This document shows positions 1-11,200 of a stretch of 64,000 nucleotides of DNA, one piece after another. Each line of letters begins with the position of its first letter. Position 1 is the stretch's first letter. The notes under the pieces were generated by a model. It was not told where the DNA came from. It saw only the letters and a program-made list of their open reading frames with translations, and made no database searches. Source of the DNA: Citrus sinensis (taxonomy: Eukaryota > Streptophyta > Magnoliopsida > Sapindales > Rutaceae); contig NC_068559.1 in NCBI RefSeq assembly GCF_022201045.2, positions 24,807,501 through 24,871,500 on the forward strand, read 5' to 3'. A program made the translations under genes and the position numbers.

Positions 1-1079
1 CATTTACTAATTTAATTTAGATTTAATTATAACGGATTTTACGTTAGAAATATCATACAATATTTTTTAAAATATAAAATTAGATGAACATTAAATTTAA
101 AATATAACAACTAAATACACATTTACCCTCAAATAAAATTAGTCGAGCGTTTGTTCCCATCACATTTCTAGTTATAGATCTGCTAGCAATTCCAAAAACA
201 CGCTAGTCGAAAGGAAGCCAGTTAGCTGTTGATACTTGGTAGTATCGCCGCGGAATTCCACTAGTTTTTTTCTCTCCAAATTCCAATGCTCTGGTGTTTG
301 CATGGGAAAGTGCCAAACACTTACGATGAAAGAGAAATAAAAATCAATGGTTACCGCTCAAACGAATAAAAAATAAATAAAAGGGGAGAGAGAGAGGGAG
401 AGAGAAAAGAGTTATAGTGAATGGCCCAGCCCAGGGCGCTCGACTTGGTGTACGGAAGCAGTAATGACTGTTCGGAAAGGTCCCAACTCAAGCCAACCAC
501 GTGGAGAAACAAGAGGTGAGGGTTATTTGTGACAGAGACAACATGATCGCTAGACGGTAAATGAATCTCCAGCCAGAAAATGGGGTCCCCAAACGAAACA
601 GCTGTGAAAGAAGAGAAAAGGACCAGACTAAGCCTATGATAATAGCCATTAGGTGTAATGAACGTAAAACATAGGATGGTAGTGTAAATTAGCTGTGTTG
701 TCGTAAATTTCCTGACATGTAGGGCGGCGCCGTAAATGATTGCAACATATATGTGCAAGCTGTGGGGAGAGCCGAAGAGATGGAGAGAGAGGGAAAGAGA
801 CCTTTAATGGGGATGGCCATTGCGTTACTAAGTCGCTTTCAACCTGCTACAGTTCTGCTGCTGCTGCAACCACCGGGCTAGCTACTGTCAAGTGTCAACA
901 TGGCTACGACTGTCAACATTGACGACGAAGTTTCACCTCTTTTTACACAATGAATGTTCGTGTTTCCCTGCTCTGCCCACTGACCTCCTTTAGGGTGAGT
1001 TTAGTTACGAAATCTATCCAATAATACTGTATTTACGGTGTATTTACTTCGTAGAATGAGTAATTAAAATAGATTAACC
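1..1079. other. Intergenic, no gene recognised
   Basis: AT-rich spacer with a short GA-rich stretch near 383-410. Short open frames occur on both strands (351-758 minus, 740-922 plus) but show no recognisable domain, and both read through low-complexity sequence. From about 1035 the sequence enters the MITE-like repeats described next. Confidence 0.5.
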
Positions 1080-1688
1080 GTGTGTTTACTTTATAAAATG
1101 ATGGTGAGGATAAGGATGAAAATGATATTTTAATATTTATTTAATAAAAATAAATATAAATGAGAATATATTAAAATATTATTGATATATTTATTTAATA
1201 AAATAAATAGGAATGAGAATTAATTTATTAAAATAATAATAATATTAAATAATATATTTTTTATTAACTATATATATATAAATATTATTATAAAAATAAA
1301 ATTAATTAAAACAATAATAATAATAAAAGTTAATAATGAGAATATTAATAAAAATACTAATAACAATAATTAATAATAACTAAAATAATAAAGTTAATAA
1401 AATTTAATAATAATAATGATAATAACATTTAAAATAATAAAATTAATTGTGATTTGAACGAGGATAATTTAGAAAATATAAAAAAATTATAGGGATATAA
1501 AAGTCAGTTTAAGGAGTAGGAATCCCCATTCCCAACCCCCCATGAGAATGAAATTCACATTCTTTATTCCTAAATTGTGTGGGACTCACACATTTTATTT
1601 CCATTCCCAAATTATATTTTACCAAGTAAACATGAGTTTCATTCATATTCGTTCGTTCACATTCCCTAAAACCTCAAGTAAACACACA
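1080..1688. mobile_element. MITE-like element with GTGTGTTTACTT terminal inverted repeats
   Basis: The left end carries GTGTGTTTACTT (1080-1091) and the right end its exact reverse complement (1677-1688). The interior is extremely AT-rich with no coding potential. The right half carries a 'CATTCCCAA'/'GGGACTCACACA' block that recurs near 3130-3250 beside another AGTAAACACACA end, so the family has more than one copy here. A further variant of the left terminus lies at about 1037-1050. Short terminal repeats and no transposase suggest a small non-autonomous DNA transposon, hAT-like by general look. I could not define a clean 8-bp target duplication, so the superfamily is a guess. Confidence 0.5.
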
Positions 1689-1862
1689 TAAAATCAAAAT
1701 AGAGTAAGATTGAAATAAACTGAAAATAAAATTAAAAAAATGAGAATTAAAATAAATTTTTATTTTTAATTCTCTTTTATTTTTTATTTTTTTATTTCAA
1801 TTTACGTTTATTTTAAAATAAATTATCCTAGTCTATTTTTTCAATTCTCATTTTTCATTTTT

Positions 1863-1879
1863 AAAAATAAATTATTTAC
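1863..1879. repeat. Left copy of 17-bp LINE target-site duplication
   Basis: Identical to 2893-2909. Removing 1880-2909 would restore one uninterrupted AT-rich sequence, so this is the pre-insertion target. Confidence 0.85.
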
Positions 1880-2892
1880 CTGCGATGGTTGGTTGGACAT
1901 GGAAAATGCAGTTTTTGGTATAATTGTTGGTTAAGCTTTTGTCCTTTAGTTGTTTATAATCCTACAGCAGCTTCTTCGATGCTGATTTCTTTTTACTGGC
2001 ATGATACAGTTTGGGATAGGGGTAAGTTGAAGGATGTTTTGCCTTATTTCATCGTGGTGCAAATTTTATTGGTTCCTATTTCTAGAAGGGAGCCGTATTT
2101 GCTTCGTTGGGATCTTTCTTCTGATGACATTTTTCATTTGCGGACGACTTAGGAGCTTGTGCATGGTTCTAGGTTGAGAGATGAGGTTTTTCGATTATTT
2201 GGCAGCGACATATCTCGTCTTGGGTTTCTTTTTTTCTCTGGCAGTTGTTACATGAGTTTTTGCCTACTCATAATGTCTTGTGGTCGAGGGATTTTTGCAT
2301 GGTCTCTCGTTATTTTTGTGGTCGAGCTGCCGAGACCTCTTGACACTTATTTATTGATTGCCAATGGGTTCGCCAGATTTGGGTTTATTTTAAGTGAATC
2401 TTGGGTATGAGAGATATTATTTTTTTAACTCCCCATGCTTTGCTTCTTCATTGGCGGCGGTGTGCCCCCTCTCAAAATCATCTTCAGGTCCTTTTACCTT
2501 GCTTTATTTTGTGGCAAGTTTGGAAAGCCCATAATACTTTTCGGTTTGATTCGCAGTCTTTCTCTGTTGATGTGGTTATCTTGCAGGTGATATTAGATCT
2601 CAAGTTGTGCCTCACATCAGACGCTAGTATGATAGTTTTCCTTTTCTTTTTCGGTTTATCTGGTATTCTCCATTTGGACGCACAAGTTGTGCCTCACATC
2701 AAACGCTAATATTGATGGTTTTCCTTTTCTTTTTGTTGTTTTTATTTGTTTTTGTTTATTCGTGTGTTTTTACATTTACCCTAGAAGGTTTTAGTCTATG
2801 TCCCTCCTCCTTGTGTATTCGCCTCATTTTTTTAATTTATATTGCAGGTAGGGGTCCCGCCTAATCCTCCAACTCTTGGTGGTTTTAATTAA
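1880..2892 (+). mobile_element. 5'-truncated LINE (non-LTR retrotransposon), degenerate
   Basis: Broken plus-strand frames over 1889-2709 resemble the C-terminal, zinc-binding reverse-transcriptase region of plant LINEs: an FWYNCWL motif near the start, then a HLFIDCQWV-type stretch that needs a frameshift, then LLPCFILWQVWKAHN. Stops and frameshifts separate the pieces, so the copy is dead. It ends in an A-rich tail (about 2887-2897). The insertion is flanked by a 17-bp direct repeat, AAAAATAAATTATTTAC, at 1863-1879 and 2893-2909, the expected target-site duplication. The truncated 5' end, A-tail and long duplication together are the signature of target-primed reverse transcription. Confidence 0.85.
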
Positions 2893-2909
2893 AAAAATAA
2901 ATTATTTAC
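2893..2909. repeat. Right copy of 17-bp LINE target-site duplication
   Basis: Identical to 1863-1879. It overlaps the end of the A-tail, so the exact tail/duplication border is ambiguous by a few bases. Confidence 0.8.
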
Positions 2910-3089
2910 TTTAACATTGAATCAAAATAAAAAATGAACTATGTTATCATTAATGTGTTAATTTTATTTTAAAATCAAAATAAATTATTACAAGTTATTA
3001 AATTGATGTTAGTTGATTATTGTCATACTACTACTACTACTACTACTACTATAAATGGGGTAAAAAGAAATTTTTAATTTTCACTAAAG

Positions 3090-3250
3090 GTACAAATGTC
3101 AATTCACTTTTCATCCACTTGGGAATGATATTCCCATTTCAAGTTCTCAAATTTGCGGAGCCCACTCAAATTTTATTCTCCATTTTTTTTGTTTTGAAAG
3201 TAAACAAATTATTCATTTTTATTCTCTCATTTCCAATCAGTAAACACACA
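3090..3250. repeat. Second right-hand end of the 1080-1688 MITE family
   Basis: Shares the order 'ATTCCCATT', 'GAGCCCACTCA', 'AAGTAAACA' and terminal 'AGTAAACACACA' with 1520-1688. It may be the outer right terminus of an element whose left end lies at about 1037, with the LINE and possibly the inner MITE nested inside. A short (ACT)n tract lies just upstream at about 3028-3049. Confidence 0.4.
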
Positions 3251-3328
3251 TGAATGTTATTTTTAATAATGCAAGTATTTAATAACTAAATTATATCTGG
3301 GATATTCACGATATCGTAAGTTATATTA

Positions 3329-4110
3329 TGTTGGAAAATGAACTACCACAAGCAGCTGAAAATTAAGCGGAAACAAAAATTATTTCCCTCTTTGTGTGAT
3401 TAAAATAAAATGTGTACCACAAATAAATATGCAGAAAAATAAATCAATAAATCCAAAGCAAAAACTAACCACAAAAAACACCGATTTTTACGTGAAAAAC
3501 CCAAATCGGGAAAAACCACGAGACCGTAGTCCGATATAAACTTCCACTATATCAATGGGATTACAACACAATTTCTTCTCCAGATAGCACTAGAGGCTAA
3601 CAACATCAAGATTCTCAACAATCTTGACTTACAATAATATATCTAAAATATATTTCTCTAACAAATGGGTATATCAAATAACAACTATAGAGAGAATAAA
3701 ATACAAATAAACATCAGTAGAAATATATAAGGTGATGTCATGAACTTACCCTCCAAATTTAGGATAAATCGGTGCTAAAATCACCTTCCGATAATTGAAT
3801 CAAAGATTGAAACCCTAAATAAAACTTTCTCTCTCGCAGCGTCTTCCCCCTCTCGCGGAATGATTACAGCTCTCGCGATTCTTCACTTATTTCCTTTATA
3901 TTTTTTTTGGTTAATTTCATCCAAATCCAAAGGTTTACAATAATTACACATCAAGTGAATTATTTTAGACTTTAAGCATTTTAGTCCACCAAAGTGAGAT
4001 GGACCCAATTTATTATTATGTAACTTAACAAAATGTACATTTTCTATATACATAATGTGTCCCCACTTGACTCACCTTCTCTCAAAGTCTCTTTTTTCCC
4101 CTTCTTTTGT
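3329..4110. mobile_element. Possible LTR-retrotransposon LTR fragment (copia-like)
   Basis: Begins with TGTTGGAAAATG and contains the phrase 'CGATTTTTACGTGAAAAACC' followed by 'CGGGAAAAACCACG' (about 3480-3520). I associate this with the LTRs of common plant copia-type elements. No internal gag or pol is present, so it would be a solo LTR or fragment. I could not fix the right end or a 5-bp target duplication, so the limits are approximate. Confidence 0.35.
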
Positions 4111-4229
4111 GAAAAAAAAGGCTAAAAGGACATAGGTAAAGTGGTGAAAATAGACCTTATTAAATTATATTATATTATAATATAATTTATATTAATTTAA
4201 AAATTGTACCAAATAAGTTAAGTATAAGC

Positions 4230-5395
4230 CTCTTTGTGTTATCGTATTAACCTTAATCATAGTTAATGGACTTCTGTGAATAATACTTTTGTTGCTATAG
4301 TCTTAGTGGAGTATGATGTCTCGCGACCTTATATTGCCGCACATGTGAATTGGTGAGGATGATTTTGAATTTTGACAAAATATTGTTTTTGAGGGGGTTC
4401 TTACTTATTGTGTTCCCTATAAGTTCTTGGCCACTCCACTGATACCTATTATGTAGCTAATCTTAGGCTTCTGAAGTCCCAAAAGCTTGTTCATCAGGTG
4501 TAGGATGTAGTCGTTTGGGATAAGGGTATGAAGCCAATTTCAAGTGCAAATCTGTAGAGTAGGATGACTCTTGCTCCTCGGTATGTAGATGTTGCAGATA
4601 ATCACTCCCAAGGGCTTATTTTTATGCCTCCTTATGATTTGGATAATAATGCTCAAGTTCCTGTGGATCAGGGTTAGAGCACTCATTCGTGCGTTATAGC
4701 CTAATTATGATGTTGATAATATGCCTTTGAGTTTAAATCATGTTGTTCCTCTTATTTTAAGCATGGATGTAGGGTACATGATTTTGAGGTCCTGATTGAG
4801 TCTAATTTAATTGTTAAGCCTAGAAATTATGATGATTCTCCTTTGAGAAATTTGATCATACTAGTGATGCTGATAATATGATTCTAGTTGATTTGGGTGT
4901 TCAAAGTGTTTCCACGAGCTCTACTTTCTTTGACATTTGGTTGTGTGCTTTAAATCACAATCCTACTATAATTCTTGTTCAATCAAATGAGGATTGCAGT
5001 TCAGACAGGAAACTTGGAGTTGATGCTTATTTCTTGTTTGAACTTGAAGGTAGTAGGAGCTTGACCTTAGCTCTGACTTCAATGCTGCTAGCCCGCGTTC
5101 ATTTAGTTATAAGAAATGTTTCACTTTAGTCACTAATCGTAAGTATCGTAAGAGACAATTCTTCTATTATTTTTTTCCTTTAGGATTCGTGCTTGGCTCG
5201 TCATTATTTTAGTGTTTTTGGTCTTATTACATTTTTTAGTAACTTTTTCTCGTTAATTTGTTGGACTTCAAAGTTTTGACTCTTGATCTCCTCTAGATTT
5301 TTCTCATTTTTTTAATATTAATTTACAAATAAGAGAGTCTGGCCCAACCCTCATCCTTTGGTGGTCTTTAATAATTAATATATAAAAAAAACACT
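4230..5395 (+). mobile_element. Second LINE remnant sharing the 3' end of the first
   Basis: Plus-strand frames broken by many stops read like a LINE ORF1: an EYDVSRDL...IGEDDFEF..NIVFEGV stretch around 4300-4420, then a decayed knuckle region. The 3' end (about 5320-5390: T-run, then 'CCCAACCCTCATCCTTTGGTGG', then TTTAATAATT and an A-run) closely matches the 3' end of the 1880-2892 LINE ('CCCGCCTAATCCTCCAACTCTTGGTGG' then TTTTAATT and A-run). ORF1-like sequence sits near the 3' end with no reverse transcriptase between, so the copy appears internally deleted. No target duplication was found. Confidence 0.55.
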
Positions 5396-6597
5396 TGATT
5401 AAGGTTCTTTATTTTATTTTATTTATTATTTGAATCAAAAGGTTCCAACTAGGACAGTCAATCGTATAGATAATTCTTTAGGCAAAAAAGTCGGCAATTT
5501 GGTAATTAATTGCACTTATAATACGGCTTAATGACCCATTACAAATTTATTTCAACAATAATAAAACGAAATCATGATTGACTACTTTAAAGCGTTAGGA
5601 AGTACCCCATAAAAGTATCGTAGAAAGTTGTTTAATCTCTCTATTCATATCAGTATTTAGAAAAAAAAAAAATTAGGTTTTTTGTTGAGTTAATATTTTG
5701 TTAATTTTTTTAAAAATATATAATTAGCAGTTTGTTGAATAAAAATATAAAATTAAATTTTAATCATATGTTATTATATACGTATGTGTAATAAAAAATA
5801 TAATAATTAAACATAAATTAATTTAATAATATATTATTATAGGGACTTACATGTATAATTAAAAATTATGAATTATTGAATACAAATCAACTTATTACAA
5901 AATCTAAATCCAAAAACCACGATTCATGAATTTTATTTCTAAAACGGAAAACATAAATGCGAAGTGCAACGAAAGCTTTCGGGTCATTGATTGACTTCAT
6001 TATTACCAAAGTCAATCGTCTGATATGGCGGAAAAAAAAATTCTGGAGAATCAAGTCGCAGAGAGTCACGTGAACTCCATCAATCCGCTTCTGCTTACTC
6101 TTCTTTTTCCACGGCTTTAGTTCAGTACAAACCACATCACCGATTATGTCTAAAATCACACGGCTAAGATTATCTATCTGATCACGTTGATCTTGACATC
6201 ACTGAACTGCTAGCAATTAATGGGATCTTTTTAATGTTCCAAGCAGAATCAAAAGGACTATTACGATTCCGAAAAGGATTCTCTCTCGTTCATAAAGTTG
6301 GTCCTGTTCTTTTCAACTCCACAAATGAAAAAAGAAAATTACAAAACAAAGAACATAACTCTTGCGATTTGTATCCGTCAAAAAACAATAAACTTTTGCA
6401 ATTTATAGTACTATTCAACCAGGGTTAATTCTTTTACTATGGTTAAGTTATTCTTCAAAACCGCCAACCCAGCTGCTATTTAACCCACTCGTTTCACTCT
6501 CTTTGTTTCTCGCGAGTTACCAGCAACTACCTTTTCCGTTCTCTCTTCTGCATAAACGTGAAAGCCTCTGTCATTGCAAACGATACGCGTTTTCGAA
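5396..6597. other. Spacer and probable promoter of the CYP78A gene
   Basis: AT-rich up to about 5880, then more balanced. A TATA-like TATTTAA lies at about 6476-6482, some 115-120 bases before the CYP78A start codon, followed by a CT-rich stretch typical of plant leaders. No independent gene is supported here. The minus-strand frame at 5887-6159 has no recognisable domain. Confidence 0.4.
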
Positions 6598-8258
6598 ATG
6601 TCACCGGAATACCACCTTTTGTTTTTTGAGTATGGTCTTGTAAGCTTTGAATCTTTCCTTTGGGTTGTGTTCTTCATGGCCATTTTTGCAGTCTGGCTAT
6701 CACCTGGTGGACTCGCCTGGGCTCGTGCTAGAGCCAAGGCTCCGAAATCAATTGCTGGTCCGACAGGTTACCCGCTCATTGGTTCACTCACTGTGTTCGT
6801 GGGTTCAACTCCTCACCGTGTCCTTGCCAAGCTCGCTACAGCCTTCAGGGCCGTGCCTTTAATGGCTTTTTCCGTGGGGTTGACTCGGTTTGTTATTTCC
6901 AGTGAACCTGAGACTGCAAAAGAGATTCTGAGTAGCCCTGCTTTTGCTGACAGGCCGGTGAAGGAGTCTGCTTACGAGCTGTTGTTTCATAGAGCAATGG
7001 GTTTTGCTCCATACGGTGACTACTGGAGGAACCTCAGGAGAATCTCAGCTACCCATCTGTTTAGCCCCAGAAGAATCGCCGGGATTGAAAGTTTCAGGCG
7101 TGAAGTGGGACTCAAAATGGTGGAGCAAGTGAAGTCTTTGATGGCGGGAAATGGTGAGGTTAAGGTTAAAAAGGTGCTTCACTTTGCATCTCTTAACAAT
7201 GTCATGATGTCTGTGTTTGGTAAAAGATATGATTTTGACGAATCGGAAGGACTCCTGCTTGAGGAGCTGGTGAGTGAAGGGTATGAGCTGCTAGGAGTAT
7301 TTAACTGGAGTGACCACTTTCCTCTGCTGGGTTGGCTTGATTTGCAAGGTGTGAAGAAAAGGTGTCGGATTCTGGTCTCAAAAGTGAATGTGTTTGTTGA
7401 AAAGATAATACAAGAGCACAGGTTGAAGAGGACTGCTGGTGTTTCGGATGATCACAAAATTTGTGTCGGTGATTTTGTTGATGTCTTGCTTGATTTGGAG
7501 AAAGAAGCCAAGTTAAACGACTCTGATATGATTGCTGTTCTTTGGGTATGTTTCATATTTTCTCATTCTTCATAATTTGGCTTTTGTCGTATTATGTTTG
7601 TAGTTTCTTTCCTTTTTAATTATATTGTGTTAATCCGCAGGAAATGATATTTAGAGGAACAGACACAGTTGCTATCCTGCTGGAGTGGATCCTAGCAAGA
7701 ATGGTATTGCACCCTGAAATCCAATCAAAAGCTCAGGCTGAAATTATTTCTGTTGTTGGCAACTCAAGGCCTGTGCAGGATTCTGACATCCCTAGCTTGC
7801 CTTACCTTCAAGCTATTGTGAAGGAGACTCTCAGGATTCACCCACCAGGCCCTTTACTCTCATGGGCCCGCCTTGCCGCACGCGATGTTTATGTCGGTGA
7901 CAACTTTGTCCCCGCCGGAACTACTGCCATGGTCAACATGTGGGCAATCACTCATGATCCAAGAGTCTGGGCAGAGCCGGAGAAGTTCAAGCCTGAGAGG
8001 TTCATTGAAGAGGACATAAGCATCATGGGATCCGACCTGAGGCTGGCTCCTTTTGGCTCAGGCAGGAGGGTTTGTCCTGGAAAAGCAATGGGTTTGGCCA
8101 CTGTCAATCTCTGGTTGGCTCAGTTGCTGCAGAGCTTCGAATGGGTGGCTTCCGATGAAGCAGCAGCTAACGTGGACTTGACGGAAAGCTTGAAACTTTC
8201 CATGGAGATGAAAAACCCCCTAGTTTGCAAAGCCATTCCTAGGGAGCAGCTGGTCTGA
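6598..8258 (+). CDS. CYP78A5: Cytochrome P450, CYP78A subfamily (KLUH/CYP78A5-like)
   Basis: Two exons, 6598-7545 and 7641-8258, with a 95-bp GT-AG intron after ...AVLW; 521 residues, normal for CYP78A. The start is the ATG opening [11 protein letters not shown], which matches the start of Arabidopsis KLUH as I recall it; the open frame extends upstream only through a TTG. An N-terminal membrane anchor (about residues 15-42) ends in the CYP78A-typical [15 protein letters not shown] marks the C helix. Exon 2 has the I-helix RGTDT (321-325), the ExxR motif ETLR (378-381), PERF and the heme loop [12 protein letters not shown] with Cys461. CYP78A enzymes are endoplasmic-reticulum monooxygenases that promote organ and seed growth non-cell-autonomously through an unidentified signal; the substrate is unknown. 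The family is certain; orthology to CYP78A5 rather than a sister CYP78A is inferred. Confidence 0.93.
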
Positions 8259-11200
8259 TCGGTTAATCTTTAAGCTTTGCGGGCTCCCAAGTTTAGATCA
8301 TAACACGATAGATTGTGTTATAGCAAAAGTAGTTGGCTAATGTTACTGCACTGTCGCTCATGGTTGTGCTTAAGCTTAGTTTTAGTTTTTGTGTAACAAC
8401 AATAAGTTTAAATCTTTTGCCGCATTGTGTTCCAAGTTTAACGTCGTAATGCATTGTACACGGATATTAATCTTAAGAATTGAAGTTTTATGTGAATAGA
8501 TCTTAATTTTTACGTAATGGTTTAGTTTGTTCAGTTTTGAACATTCAAAAACACACAACACCAATCGCGTGTTAGGGCTGAGTTAATTATCAGGTGAACG
8601 GTGAATACAATATGAAACCTGCAGGTTGATTACTCATGAATTTGTTTTGGTTACTTACTGTGTAACCGGTCCGTGAATTATTCATAATATTCTACGAGCC
8701 ATGCAAAGAACGGCTCTTTTTAAATATTGCTTTATACTGAATTGATAGCAATTGCTTTTAGTCCTGGCGTTTTTGTGAGAAATCTTAGAATCTCTCCCTA
8801 TAATACGTTAAAGTTATAAACAAATAAATGATATTATGATCAAAGGATTAGTATGTGAAGGGTAGATATAAAATTTAACTCTCACACATCTATTAATTGG
8901 TTAAATTATGTTAAATGTATTCTAATTTTTTTATATTTTAATTTATAACGGCTCAAAAATAATAAATTGAAAATTTTGGGTGAGGATATGATGGATAGTA
9001 AATGGATGAGAAGTAACCTTTTAAAAAGGGTGAAAGTCAATTTAGACCATATATTTTTTAAAATATCTCGAAATATTTTTATTGTTATTTTTTATTTCTT
9101 TTAACTTACTTTTACAATGTTATTCTTTTATAATAATTTTTTTAGATATTAATAAAAAAATAATTAAATTATTAATTTAATCTTTAAAAAAATTATATTA
9201 TTTTTTTGTAAGTACTGTTTGCACACTCAGTAGTTTGTATACATTTTTGACAATTAAAATTAATATAAATATTTATTTTTATTTTTTAAGATTAAATTTT
9301 TAATTTAATTATTTTATTTTTATTAATGTCCAAATAAAAAAATTATTATTAAAGGATAATATTGTAAAAGTAAGTTAAAAAAATAAAAAGTAATGATATG
9401 GGTATAAAAAGTAATGAAAAAGTTTAAGATTGATATCCATTTAGTCCTTATAATTTTAAAAATATTATATATATTTAAAAATATCAAACTTTTTCATAAT
9501 ATGGATATCTCCTTAGTTTAGTAGTCTTTGGTGTGATTTATTTAATGACAAAATATTTATTTAATCTTATTTTTAAAAAAATATGAAATAAAATTCAGGA
9601 ATATTTTTTAAGGTAAAAGCAATACAATCAACATTTTAAAGTGAAAAATATACGCACTATAATTTGAAAAGATTTATGTACACAAAAAGAACGAAAAAGA
9701 ACTCAAAACTGACATTCATCTCATCCAACTCCAAGGTTAAAATCAAAACTCACCTTTATGAACAATTGTAAAGAAGAGGAGAAAAAAAAAATCACTGGGC
9801 CTCCATGGTGGTCACTAGAGTTCTTCGTCACTATCAAACATCAATTGAATCTGTGATGAAATGAAACGATAATAGGCATAATTTGAGGCATAACTTACAC
9901 TTTTATTTGATATTATTTTATGTCATTTTTTGAAGTTTGTAGATTAACCAACCTTCTACAATATGATTCTACAACCTAATGAAACCATTCTTTCCGAGGG
10001 TCCGACGAGGTCGTGGTCATAGTCGTGGTCATGGAGAGCATCCGTGTATCCCTAGATATTGGTGGTACAATCGACATATTGTTTATCGTATCTTTTCTGA
10101 TTTACCATGCAAATGGATACCTTATAAACATCTTTTATTTTTGTCGCCATTGTGCTGCATAATTTAGATACTCTTAATCTTATATTGGCCAGAAAAACAA
10201 TCAATGGATCGTCCATTTATCATCTATATCTACCCGCCTTTATTCTCACTTTCCATTTTTGTATGCATAGTTGTCTCTTGCACAGTGCACGGCCTTTCAC
10301 TCGTCCTCTTAGAATTTATTAAATGGTAAATGAGAATCGTGGTTGCTGCTATTACCATTCATATATTTTACAAAGTGTTGTTCCTTCTTTAATCTGATCG
10401 AAACAACCCAATAACGTGTAAAAAAAAAAAAAAAAGTTATGAGAAAACGATGAGATTCTATGTTAGTGGTTGTGGCTTTAAAAATTTGTTAGTCTAGTAT
10501 TTCCCATATTTAGAATTTCACTTTAACGTTTTGGAAAGCACCTTGCCTTACTGCAGCACCTTTCAAATGATTGAAGAAAGGAATAAGAACCCGAAGCCTC
10601 GAAACACACATGGTCACGAGTCTTTTTGGTGAAGAGACTCATCTTCTTTAGAAATCGGAATATATATATCTGTAAAAACATAATTTGTTCTTCGGAACGC
10701 TATCTAACTTTGCATTTGTTAAAGGAGAAAAGCAGATGCAATTGGTATTTTAGATTTGGATATCCAAACCAATGTACACTTTGATTGCTGTCTTCAGTAC
10801 TTTTCTTATTCTTTCGTCTCCTTACTGTTCTTTTTCTTCTCCTTTTTTTTTTTTTTCTATTTTATTTGTTAACGTACGTTATATAGGAATGATTTTTGTT
10901 TTTAAATTAAACAAACCACAGTTGGAAGTGTGCCATAAAACTCTCTCAGCCCTACCATACCAAAATTGCTAGATAGTTACTAATTCTTGTTCTAGCATTG
11001 TTCGGATCCCCGTCACATGAGTGAGGAGGAGATTGAGTTGTCAGGAGATTAAATAAAGAGATTATAAAATTAAATTCTAATTTGAATCTCATTAAAATGA
11101 AAAATATAAAAAAAATCCAAAACAATTAAAATTTAAAAATTGTATATGTCAAATGGGATGGCATATTTGAGATGGAAAAATTTAGTAAACTACCGAATAA

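Noticed and set aside
351-758. 135-residue minus-strand open frame
   Set aside because: It begins with a non-ATG or weak context, reads through a GA/CT-rich stretch, has no recognisable domain and no splice or promoter support.
6574-6597. Upstream extension of the CYP78A frame
   Set aside because: The apparent start is a TTG. The ATG at 6598 gives MSPE..., the conserved CYP78A5-type N-terminus.
9979-10167. Short frame with RGRGHSRGHGEH
   Set aside because: Arg/Gly/His-rich words alone are not evidence; 62 residues, no flanking support.
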